From Polaribacter sp. ALD11 (GTDB lineage: Bacteria; Bacteroidota; Bacteroidia; Flavobacteriales; Flavobacteriaceae): a stretch of DNA of 64,000 bases. Numbering within the stretch: position 1 is the stretch's first letter; each line of letters starts with the position of its first letter. The position numbers and the translations under genes were made by a program. The notes under the pieces are model-generated. The model saw nothing but the letters and a program-made list of their open reading frames with translations, did no database searches and had not been told where the DNA came from. Of the stretch, positions 25,167 through 33,604 are shown piece by piece. Location of the stretch: contig NZ_CP025119.1 of assembly GCF_002831685.1 (NCBI RefSeq), positions 3,503,310-3,567,309 of the forward strand. Reading direction: 5' to 3'.

Positions 25167-27989
25167 GTGAGAAAGATTATAACTAAAACTTTTGGATTAA
25201 GAGATGATGAAATACGCATCTCTTTTTTAATGCTCTTATATATTTTTATAATTATTACCGTTTTACTAATTGTAAAACCAACTGTAAATGCCCTTTTTGT
25301 TTCTAAACTAGGGGCAGATAATTTACCATTTGGTTATCTATTGGTAGCCAGTGTAGCGGTTTTAACTTCTTATTTTTATAATAAAGCAATTAGAATTTTT
25401 TCTCTAGTTAAAGTAACAGTTATCTCTTTGGTTACTTTTAGTTTGTCTTTTATAGTACTAAGTTTGGTTATTAAATACGCTCTTCTAAGCAATTGGATTC
25501 TCTATTTTTATTATGTTTTTATTTCTCTGTTTGCTGTAGTGGCAACATCACAATTCTGGTTGTTTGCCAATATGGTTTTTAATGCAAGAGAAGCAAAAAG
25601 AAATTTTGGCTTTATTGGAGCAGGTGGTATTGCAGGTGGTATTTTTGGAGGTTATCTAACAAGTATAATAGCGACTAATTTTGGTAACGAATTTGCTGTT
25701 TTTCTCGCAGCTTTATTAATTTTAATTTGTATTCCTATTTTAAAAAAAATATATAATTCAAAAATTAAGTTTTTAAATTCTTTTAAAAGGAAACAAGTAA
25801 TTGCAAACGAAGAAAATTTAGAAAGTTCTTCTTTACGTCTAATTTCAAAATCGAAACACTTAACTTACATTGCTCTAATAACAGGAATAGGAGTTATTGT
25901 AGCAAAGTTAGTAGATTTTCAATTTAGCGATTTTGCTCAAAAAGCAATGCCAGATTCAGATGATTTAGCAGCTTTTTTTGGTTTTTGGTTTTCAACATTT
26001 AATGTTGTTGCATTAGTTATTCAGTTATTTCTTACCAATAAAGTTCTAACAAGATTAGGTGTTTCTTCTACTTTACTAATACTTCCGTTAGCAATTGCAT
26101 TTGGTAGTTTGTTGTTTTTAACCTTCCCAGAGTTATGGGTTTTAATAATTATTAAAGCTATTGATGGCAGCGCAAAACAATCTGTAAATAAGGCAGCAAT
26201 AGAGTTATCTATAATGCCGATTCCTATTCAAGTTAAAAATCAAGCAAAATCTTATATAGATGTTGTTATAGATAGTTTAGCAACAGGTTTTGCAGGTTTT
26301 TTATTAATATTTTTAATTAAGAGATTAGATTTAGATACCTCTTATATAACCGTAATTATTTTACTTTTCACTTTTGTTTGGATTCTATTTATCTATCGTT
26401 TAAGAGAGGCTTATTTTTCATCTTTTAAAGAGAATATTCAAAAAACACTCTCGTTAGAATTTAATAAAAATAAGAAGAGCGAAAATACCATTATCGATAT
26501 AAAAAACATCTTTTTAAATGGTGATGAAGAGTCTATTTTAAATGCGTTAGAAAGGTTAAAAGATTACAAACAAACTTCTTTTAACACTTCTGTAATTAAA
26601 CTTTTAGAGCATCCTTCAAAAAAAATTAATGCAAGAGCTATCGAATATTTAGATTCTTTTGAAGGAATTGATATCTTAGACAAGGTAGAAAGTTTAGTGA
26701 ATGAAAAAGATGATCTTTTAGCATACATGGCTTTAGATTATCTTTTGGCACATTCACCAATTTCAGACGAATCTTTTTTTAATAAATATCTAAATCATGA
26801 AAATGAATACATAGCAAACGGAGCCTTATTATCTTTGGCGAAACAAAGTTTTAATAACGCCAAGTTAGGTGTTAACTATGAGGTTGTTACTAGGCTAGAG
26901 GAGAAGGTTGTTGCGTTAAATACGGGTGAATTGTCTGATAGAAAAGAAGTTTTAGCAGGTTTGTTGATGAGTATTGCATATGCTAGAATGACTAGTAACT
27001 ATCATTTAATTAGTAAATACCTTAAAGACGATAACGCTTATATAGCAAAATTTGCAACAATTTCTGCAGGTATTACTTCTGATGAGGTTTTTATTAAGGA
27101 TTTATTAGATTCATTATCAGAAAAAAAACATAGAAAAAGAGCGATAAGAGCGCTGAGCAATTATGGTCCAAAAATTATTGATTTTATCTTTAAATTGGAT
27201 AAAAACGGGACACTAAAACCTTCTACTAAAAAATACATTCCGAAAATTGTAGAGTCTTTTAAAAATGAAAAAGCAGTAAGAGTTTTATTACGCCTTTTAA
27301 GAAATAAAAATGCGATTACACGATTAGCTGCCTCTAATTCTTTAACTAAAATACTAAAGAAGAACACCAATTTATCTGTTAGCGCTAGAGTTATTAAAAA
27401 TCAGATTTTAAGGGAAAGTAGTTATTATAAAAATACTTTAGAAATTATAGCTTCTATAGAATATTTAATTAATATTGACTTAGTTGATGAGGTAAAAGAA
27501 AAAAATCAAGAAGTTTATGAGGCTAGAAAAAACATTATTTCTGAGTTAGAAATTTTATTAGATGCGAACATAAAATGTATTTTCAACCTCTTAAGTTTGG
27601 TTTATAATGAAGAGGATATAAAAATGACGTATGTTGGTATACAGAGTGAAATTAAGGAAGCTAAAATAAATTCATTAGAATTTCTAGATAATATCTTACA
27701 GCGTAAAATAAAAACAATGGTATTGCCAATTATAGAATATTATGTGGTGGATGACAACCATTATAAGTCTTCTATCATAAATTTAAAAATTATTAGAGAA
27801 AAAAAGTTTTTAAATAGAATAGTAACCTTAGGGAATGTAAAATTAAAATCTCTTGTTATTAAATACATTCAAGCATCTAATAACAAGAGATTAATATCGG
27901 TATTGCTACCGTTAAATAAATTTAAAAATAAAGAAGTGAAAGAATTAGCTACAAAAACATATCATTTATCTATTTCTAATAATAATTAA
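25167..27989 (+). CDS. ATP/ADP-translocase-type (NTT) transporter fused to HEAT-like repeats
   Basis: The first 410 or so of 940 residues carry about 11-12 hydrophobic helices. The segments QFWLFANMVFNAREAKRNFG and IGAGGIAGGIFGGYL resemble the Npt1/Npt2 (TLC) nucleotide exchangers of the MFS superfamily. Residues about 440-930 are helical repeats of HEAT type, probably cytoplasmic, with pieces such as KKINARAIEYLDS and RLAASNSLTKIL. Start is GTG 25167; an upstream ATG hits a stop at once. Members of this family exchange ATP for ADP or carry other nucleotides; the substrate here is unproven. The gene follows an exported serine hydrolase and overlaps the next, convergent gene by 4 bases. Confidence 0.75.
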   Translation: MRKIITKTFGLRDDEIRISFLMLLYIFIIITVLLIVKPTVNALFVSKLGADNLPFGYLLVASVAVLTSYFYNKAIRIFSLVKVTVISLVTFSLSFIVLSLVIKYALLSNWILYFYYVFISLFAVVATSQFWLFANMVFNAREAKRNFGFIGAGGIAGGIFGGYLTSIIATNFGNEFAVFLAALLILICIPILKKIYNSKIKFLNSFKRKQVIANEENLESSSLRLISKSKHLTYIALITGIGVIVAKLVDFQFSDFAQKAMPDSDDLAAFFGFWFSTFNVVALVIQLFLTNKVLTRLGVSSTLLILPLAIAFGSLLFLTFPELWVLIIIKAIDGSAKQSVNKAAIELSIMPIPIQVKNQAKSYIDVVIDSLATGFAGFLLIFLIKRLDLDTSYITVIILLFTFVWILFIYRLREAYFSSFKENIQKTLSLEFNKNKKSENTIIDIKNIFLNGDEESILNALERLKDYKQTSFNTSVIKLLEHPSKKINARAIEYLDSFEGIDILDKVESLVNEKDDLLAYMALDYLLAHSPISDESFFNKYLNHENEYIANGALLSLAKQSFNNAKLGVNYEVVTRLEEKVVALNTGELSDRKEVLAGLLMSIAYARMTSNYHLISKYLKDDNAYIAKFATISAGITSDEVFIKDLLDSLSEKKHRKRAIRALSNYGPKIIDFIFKLDKNGTLKPSTKKYIPKIVESFKNEKAVRVLLRLLRNKNAITRLAASNSLTKILKKNTNLSVSARVIKNQILRESSYYKNTLEIIASIEYLINIDLVDEVKEKNQEVYEARKNIISELEILLDANIKCIFNLLSLVYNEEDIKMTYVGIQSEIKEAKINSLEFLDNILQRKIKTMVLPIIEYYVVDDNHYKSSIINLKIIREKKFLNRIVTLGNVKLKSLVIKYIQASNNKRLISVLLPLNKFKNKEVKELATKTYHLSISNNN

Positions 27990-29299
27990 TTATCACTTTC
28001 ATCGTTATCGCTCTTATATTCTTCTTCTTTAATTATCGATTTTTTAGAAACATTTGCTTCATCAATAATATCATCAATTTTACTAGCCATATACATGTGA
28101 GCGCCAGCAGAATTTTTATTTAAAACGTTAGACATTAGACAAACAATGTATTTTAAACCATTAGGGTGCTCTACAATAATAACAGAATTCATGTAGTTAA
28201 AAACGTTACCTGCATAGCTTTTACAGTCAGGGTTTTTTGCTCGATCACATTTATAATAACTACCAGATTTAAAATAAACAGCGGCACTATCTAATCTTGG
28301 TGATCTGGCATATCTAATTCTTCTATCTGTTAAATATAGCAATCTTTTCATCTCTAAACTAGATGCTTTGTCTACAACTTTTCCTTGTTCTAATTGCACT
28401 AAAAACTTCATTAAACCTTTTGGCGTACCAATGCTCCCTCCTTTTCTACCAACATATTTGCCAGCAGGTCTTGTAAACATTCCGCCTAATTTCCATTCAT
28501 CTTCTCCAATACCTAATTTTCTCAAAGGTGCGTTAACTACCGTATTTGCTAAGTTTGTAAGAGAATCTCTAGGAGTATCTATAAAATATTTCTCTGCTTT
28601 TTCTGCATCTAAAAAGAAGTAATCTTGTCCGAAGGCAGCCATTAACATCGCTTCTCTATACATAATACTTGCAGCACCATTATTACTTACAGAAACCATG
28701 TGATCTAACCATTCATATAAAGAAAACTCGTCACTAGCAACCACTTTTCTCTTTGTTAATCTATCTTTTTCAATATCATAAACAGGTATTGTATGATGAT
28801 CTCCTGTTCCCCAATACCTAGAAGTTACTTTGATGTTTTTTAAATAACCAGCTCTGTCTTCCCAAGAATCTGGACATAGTTTTTGCAGTTGATCGAATAC
28901 AGCTAAAAGAACGGCGATTTTACCAACGCTTCCTGGTTGATAACCAATATTTTCTCTGTGTGCTGCATATCTTAATTTATCAGGGTTGCTCATATCCATC
29001 ACAGACATAGAATAGGCACCAGCCGGAATTATTCGTTTTAATTTACTTTCGAAATCTGTATCAGAAACTAATAAATCTTGAATACTGTCTTTATTCCTAT
29101 TCGAGAGGTTTAGTTTAATATCTGCTAATTTTTTATAGGCTCCCGCAGGAATTCTATTGTATTTTACACTATCTAATTGAAACTTTCTAAGTTGATACAA
29201 TCTTGCAATTCCGGTAGCTTCATAACCATCTATAGGATACTTAATGAAACCAAGGGAGGCAACAATTAAAACGGCTAATACTATATATTTACCTTTCAT
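27986..29299 (-). CDS. Exported serine beta-lactamase-fold hydrolase, larger type
   Basis: This 437-residue protein has an N-terminal signal or anchor (residues 5-19). Motifs are Ser124-x-x-Lys127 (PGSVGK), Ser205-Asn-Asn207 and Lys344-Ser-Gly346 (FKSGSYYK). It is longer than class A enzymes, with about 90 residues before the fold and inserts, and a highly acidic C-terminal tail. Cys350 and Cys359 (KCDRAKNPDC) could form a disulfide. It starts 2 bases after the stop of the dikinase-like gene, so the two are co-translated. Its function is probably periplasmic peptidase, amidase or ligand binding. Confidence 0.8.
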   Translation of the reverse strand: MKGKYIVLAVLIVASLGFIKYPIDGYEATGIARLYQLRKFQLDSVKYNRIPAGAYKKLADIKLNLSNRNKDSIQDLLVSDTDFESKLKRIIPAGAYSMSVMDMSNPDKLRYAAHRENIGYQPGSVGKIAVLLAVFDQLQKLCPDSWEDRAGYLKNIKVTSRYWGTGDHHTIPVYDIEKDRLTKRKVVASDEFSLYEWLDHMVSVSNNGAASIMYREAMLMAAFGQDYFFLDAEKAEKYFIDTPRDSLTNLANTVVNAPLRKLGIGEDEWKLGGMFTRPAGKYVGRKGGSIGTPKGLMKFLVQLEQGKVVDKASSLEMKRLLYLTDRRIRYARSPRLDSAAVYFKSGSYYKCDRAKNPDCKSYAGNVFNYMNSVIIVEHPNGLKYIVCLMSNVLNKNSAGAHMYMASKIDDIIDEANVSKKSIIKEEEYKSDNDESDN

Positions 29300-29301
29300 A
29301 A

Positions 29302-32214
29302 TTATATTTTTTCTGTTAACATTATTTCTGTGCTATTTTCTACTTTAGGTGCAATTGAATTTAGATAATCAGAACTTTTGGCTTGTTTATTTTCTACAAA
29401 AGGTCTTATTTGAAACAACCAAAGCTTGTCATCTTTAAAACCAAACTCAACATCATAAGCGTAATTTTCTTCGGAAGATTTCTTCCCAATTTTAGCTCTA
29501 ATTTCTGTTGCTAATTCTCTAATTTTATTCACATTACCTGTATTTAAAATAGGCTGATTAAATGTGGTATAATACTTTTTTGTACTTCCTGTTACTGGTA
29601 AACGAATGTAATCTGGTTGTCTAGCAGGACTTAATAAATAGCTGCTTTCTGCAGTAATTAATCTTGTCTCTGCAGATTGCCCATCTACAGCGCCTCCGGC
29701 TCCTCTACTAAAAGCCACTGTTAAATCGTTTTCAGAACCTTCATTAATTCCTTTTGTAATCATAACTCCAGAATAATCTACATCTACACTTGGTATAATT
29801 AAAATTGAAGGATACACATTTTCTGGATTTAATAAATATTTCTGACGCCATTTAAAACTTCTCTCTGTATAAGCAGAAGCCCAAACTTGTTTTATTCCTT
29901 GAATTATTTTTTCTTCTTTTAGAATATTGAAAAGGGTTAAATTTAAACCAGCTCCTGTAAATTCCTTCAAATCTTCCATATTGGTATCACTTCTTAAAAA
30001 CACAGGTACGTTTCCAATGTCATTTCCAAAAACAGTTTTAAAATTACTCTTTAAATCGTTTATAAAACGATCATCTAAATTGATGTTTAAAATAGCTGCA
30101 TGTAATTCTTTTAAAGAAGAAATCAAGAACTTTTCTATAGCTTCTTCTGAACTAGCATTGCTTTTTAATTCTTTTGCTTTTAAAAATGTAGCATTCAAAA
30201 ACTGCCAATAGGTTTTGTCCTTACCAGGCATTTGTTTGTTCATATGGGTTTTAAAAATTCCAAAAGGAATGATGATTCCCTCAACAACTTTATTTGGGAA
30301 AAGGTGTTTTAATTCTCCTAAATTGGCTGCTTTTGGTCCGCATAAAATACCAGAATCCGTAGCTTTTACATCTCTCATATTTATAATCTTAGAAACATCT
30401 AACTTTAATTTGTCAGTTGGTACTTCAATCATATTTTTTGTTCTTTCTTTTCTATCGAACAATTTTTGTTCGATAGCTGACATGTCTTTTTCTAACTTTA
30501 GAATAACATTTCCTTTGCTAGATACTGCGTAGAATACATTTCTATTGGTATATTCTTCAAGCGATTTTAAATTTTCACTAGACAAAGCTGCGTTTGGTAT
30601 TCCTAAATTTCTTGCTAATAATTGTACATGAGAAACTAAATTCCCTTCAGAAACTGTCATAATTCCTGCAACAGGTTTTAAATCTGAAGGTGGTTTTTGA
30701 AAAATATAAATATTATTTGTGTTCACTTCAACTTCATCAGGGTTTCCATCTACAACAATCAATTTTCCAAAAGCATACCCAGGGTTTAATCCTCTTATTG
30801 TACCTTGGTTGCTAATACTCATTACATTGTTATTCACTTTAGAAACCTTAGCTGCATATTTATTTAGTTGACTAACTGTTTCGCCTAAATTTAGGGTAAT
30901 CGAATTCCTAATTCTGTCATCTATAAAACCATAGGCTAAAGACTCAAAAGCAGCATATTCATTTACATCTTCTTGGTAATTTGCTTTCACTAAAGAAGTA
31001 CTCCATTCTACAATTCTTCTAGCATTAGTAACCAAAGTGTTTAGTGCTCCTAAGGTAGTTTTGTCCTTTTTTAAAGTACTCGAAAAAATAGGTTTTACAA
31101 TATCAAATTCCCATGCTTCTACCAGGCCTGTAGCATACGATGCACACGTAAGTGTTTGTGTTTTTAAAATAGTTTCTTCTAAGGTTTCTGGAATCCAGTT
31201 TTGAGTTTCTATTAATAGAATTTTTTCTAATTGATTTGTTAAGTCTAAAAGATTTAAGCGGTCTCTACTACTTTTAAATAATGCAATATTATATCTTAGA
31301 AGATCTAAATTATCTGTAATTTTAAGAACGATATCTTTTGCAGTAAAACTTGATTTGTCTTCATTAACAAATTTTTTTAAATTACTTAGAACTTTATTTT
31401 TATCTGTAATTTTAGCTAATTCTTTAGCAATTGAACTGTAGTTTAAAGGTGCATAAAACGCGTTCATTGTAGCTAAGAGTTTCTCAAATGCTTTTTTTTC
31501 TTTTACAGAGATTTTAGACGCATTTTTCTTTACATAGTTTTGGACTAAATAGATATCAGATTTTTGTGGATTACCATGAATTTTAATTCGGATGTCCATA
31601 AAATCGGCAATTTCTTCAGCCAATATTTTAGATTCACTACGCATTAATTGCGCAATGTTAGAATCGCCATTATGAGGAATGTCTTTTAAAGACTGTCTCA
31701 CCAAATAATAATTAGAATTTAAAAAATGATCATCTTTTAAAACGGTCTCATAAAACTCTTTTCCCCAAGCTTCTTCATCTTCAGATTGTATTGCACCTCT
31801 GTAAAACTGCCCTTTTTTTAAAACCCAACCATCATCTACACTCGCTAAATACTGGCCTATTTGATATTGTTTTATTCTGCTAAAATTATTTTCTGAATCT
31901 AAAAAATCTTCCGTTTTTACACTTGCCAAAATTTCGCCAAAAAATAAATGATTGCTTTTCCTTAAGTCTAAAGCAGATTCTTTAAAACTTGCATGCTGTA
32001 TTCCACCTCCAATAGAATCTGGACACGGATTTTTTGGATCTCTGATGCTACCGTCTTTACAAAACCATTTAATTCTATAGTAAGGGCCTCTACTATCTTC
32101 TTTGTAATATTTAATTAGCTGCTTTATGTTCTCTAAGCTTTTCTTTTGTGAGGAACTATTTAAGCTAAAAAAAAATGCTAGAGTAAAAGTAAGAAGTATT
32201 TTTTTTTTCATCAT
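29302..32214 (-). CDS. Exported glucan-dikinase-like protein (phosphohistidine domain plus ATP-grasp)
   Basis: This 970-residue protein has a Sec signal peptide (residues 1-23, ending SSSQ). Residues about 25-460 are helical and unrecognised. Residues about 470-575 form a swivelling phosphohistidine domain with His529 in LVSHVQLLARN, which matches the SHVxxxARN site of plant glucan water dikinase. Residues about 620-940 are a PPDK-type ATP-grasp: GPKAANLGE (626-634), FLRSDTNMEDLKEFTGAGLN (739-758) and LFQIRPF (933-939). The His-domain-before-ATP-grasp order and the lack of a C-terminal TIM barrel exclude pyruvate phosphate dikinase and PEP synthase. Such enzymes transfer the beta-phosphate of ATP to a sugar, giving AMP and phosphate. 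Export from the cytoplasm is unexpected for an ATP user. A serine hydrolase gene follows by 2 bases. Confidence 0.82.
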   Translation of the reverse strand: MMKKKILLTFTLAFFFSLNSSSQKKSLENIKQLIKYYKEDSRGPYYRIKWFCKDGSIRDPKNPCPDSIGGGIQHASFKESALDLRKSNHLFFGEILASVKTEDFLDSENNFSRIKQYQIGQYLASVDDGWVLKKGQFYRGAIQSEDEEAWGKEFYETVLKDDHFLNSNYYLVRQSLKDIPHNGDSNIAQLMRSESKILAEEIADFMDIRIKIHGNPQKSDIYLVQNYVKKNASKISVKEKKAFEKLLATMNAFYAPLNYSSIAKELAKITDKNKVLSNLKKFVNEDKSSFTAKDIVLKITDNLDLLRYNIALFKSSRDRLNLLDLTNQLEKILLIETQNWIPETLEETILKTQTLTCASYATGLVEAWEFDIVKPIFSSTLKKDKTTLGALNTLVTNARRIVEWSTSLVKANYQEDVNEYAAFESLAYGFIDDRIRNSITLNLGETVSQLNKYAAKVSKVNNNVMSISNQGTIRGLNPGYAFGKLIVVDGNPDEVEVNTNNIYIFQKPPSDLKPVAGIMTVSEGNLVSHVQLLARNLGIPNAALSSENLKSLEEYTNRNVFYAVSSKGNVILKLEKDMSAIEQKLFDRKERTKNMIEVPTDKLKLDVSKIINMRDVKATDSGILCGPKAANLGELKHLFPNKVVEGIIIPFGIFKTHMNKQMPGKDKTYWQFLNATFLKAKELKSNASSEEAIEKFLISSLKELHAAILNINLDDRFINDLKSNFKTVFGNDIGNVPVFLRSDTNMEDLKEFTGAGLNLTLFNILKEEKIIQGIKQVWASAYTERSFKWRQKYLLNPENVYPSILIIPSVDVDYSGVMITKGINEGSENDLTVAFSRGAGGAVDGQSAETRLITAESSYLLSPARQPDYIRLPVTGSTKKYYTTFNQPILNTGNVNKIRELATEIRAKIGKKSSEENYAYDVEFGFKDDKLWLFQIRPFVENKQAKSSDYLNSIAPKVENSTEIMLTEKI

Positions 32215-32226
32215 CTGTTTTTTTTA

Positions 32227-32234
32227 CAAATTTA
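32227..32234 (-). promoter_or_regulatory. -7 promoter element for the dikinase-like operon
   Basis: Plus-strand CAAATTTA reads TAAATTTG on the minus strand, a match to TAnnTTTG, 12 bases before the start codon at 32214. No TTG at good spacing was seen. If used, the mRNA leader is almost absent. Confidence 0.45.
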
Positions 32235-32358
32235 TATTTTAAAAAGTTAATAATAAACTTTATAAATTAATAAGAGTAAGAAAAAAACGGAATGAGTTAA
32301 AACTTTTTTACTGTAAATAATTTTGAAGAGATAAGACCTTAAAAGCTATTTTTATAGA

Positions 32359-33357
32359 TTAAAATGAACATTTTTTAAACAAGAATTCCTTCCCATTTTG
32401 CAGAATATAAACCTCTTTACAATTTGTAGGATGTTTAAAATGATATTCCTCTAAAAAATTAAAATCGGTTTTATTTATTGAAAATAAACCTTCAAAATCT
32501 TTTTTTCCTCCTGGAGTATATCTTGATATTTTATAAGTTTTAATGTTTATTTTGTCTTCAATTTTAAACCATGCACCACTTCCAATTCCACCTAACCAAG
32601 TTCCATTTTTTAACTCGAAAATATCTAAATTAGGCTCTTCAGTTCCTTTCAAATTGGGCTCTCCTTCAAATTTATTAAAAAAAGAAGCTTTGTATTCTTT
32701 TACAATAGATCTATTTGTATAATTGGTTATTTTTTGTTCATAAACATTATAAACAGTATCACTGGTATTTGCTTTTAATACATTTCCAATAGGACTTGGG
32801 GTTAACAAATTAGATTTTCTCAATTGAATACCAATCTTTTTGTTTGTAGAAGAAGCAATAATTGTATCTGTTACAAAGCGTGCACAATTGGTGCCATTTT
32901 TTATAAAAGCGCCATAAGGAATTTCTTTTTCGTCAATTAATTGATGAATAAATGTTTTTGCTTTATGAAAGTCTATTTCTTCATGAATACTAGCTACCAA
33001 TCTACCATCTCCATGTGTTTTTTCTGGATGATTCTCTATCCAGAGTAAAATTTCTTCTACATTTAATAATTCATCATTTATAAAATTAGCGCTTGCAGAA
33101 ACTTCTAACTCAGGGTCGGTCTCTTTAGAACGCACGCGGCCATTGCCGTAGGTTGTAATATACCGACCAAAATCAAAATAATTTATTTCAGATTTTCCTT
33201 TTTGAAGCAATAATAAAGCAGCATGTCCTGCTTGAACAGCGTGTTGACCGCCAATACCAATTTTAGGCCAAAAATTACTTAAGATTTCCCAATAAGCGGG
33301 TCTTACGATGGTATCTGGATAAGAAAGTATAATGATGATTCCATCAGAATTTTGCAT
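32359..33357 (-). CDS. DUF6695-like protein, possible papain-like fold
   Basis: This 332-residue protein without signal peptide contains QAGHAALLLL (residues about 41-50), YFDFGRY and a cysteine in NGTNCARFVTD (about 159-169). A histidine near the N-terminus and a later cysteine in these contexts recall NlpC/P60-like or LRAT-like folds in permuted form. I recall a Bacteroidota family called DUF6695 with these motifs; that is from memory. It lies 4 bases after the DUF6095-like gene and in the murQ operon, which fits a role near cell-wall metabolism, although activity is unproven. Confidence 0.6.
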   Translation of the reverse strand: MQNSDGIIIILSYPDTIVRPAYWEILSNFWPKIGIGGQHAVQAGHAALLLLQKGKSEINYFDFGRYITTYGNGRVRSKETDPELEVSASANFINDELLNVEEILLWIENHPEKTHGDGRLVASIHEEIDFHKAKTFIHQLIDEKEIPYGAFIKNGTNCARFVTDTIIASSTNKKIGIQLRKSNLLTPSPIGNVLKANTSDTVYNVYEQKITNYTNRSIVKEYKASFFNKFEGEPNLKGTEEPNLDIFELKNGTWLGGIGSGAWFKIEDKINIKTYKISRYTPGGKKDFEGLFSINKTDFNFLEEYHFKHPTNCKEVYILQNGKEFLFKKCSF

Positions 33358-33361
33358 TTAA

Positions 33362-33604
33362 TTAATTATTAAAGATGGCTTTTAATAAAATCTGAAAGGT
33401 TTTAAAAGCGAAGTAAATGGTAAAAATGATTAGAATTCCTGCAGCAATTATAATAACATAAGATAGTATCTCTTTTGGGGTATCTTTAAACTTTTTTAAA
33501 GCCTTAAACCCCATTGTAAGAGAAACAGGTGAAGCAATAAATAGAAAAATTAAAAGACTTAAGTATTTTAAACCTTTTCCTAATAAATTTACATTAGTAC
33601 TCAT
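33362..33604 (-). CDS. Small DUF6095-like membrane protein
   Basis: This 80-residue protein has two membrane helices (about residues 13-33 and 46-70) and a short cytoplasmic loop KKFKDTPKE. It overlaps the murQ stop by 11 bases, so it is translationally coupled. I recall a flavobacterial DUF6095 family beside murQ; its function is unknown. Confidence 0.65.
   Translation of the reverse strand: MSTNVNLLGKGLKYLSLLIFLFIASPVSLTMGFKALKKFKDTPKEILSYVIIIAAGILIIFTIYFAFKTFQILLKAIFNN

Noticed and set aside
24235-29299. Antibiotic-resistance beta-lactamases
   Set aside because: The three motifs are those of the fold, but the sequences are not like known resistance enzymes and the gene context points to another role.
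29302-32214. Phosphoenolpyruvate synthase or pyruvate phosphate dikinase
   Set aside because: The phosphohistidine domain comes before the ATP-grasp domain, there is no C-terminal TIM barrel, and the protein has a signal peptide.
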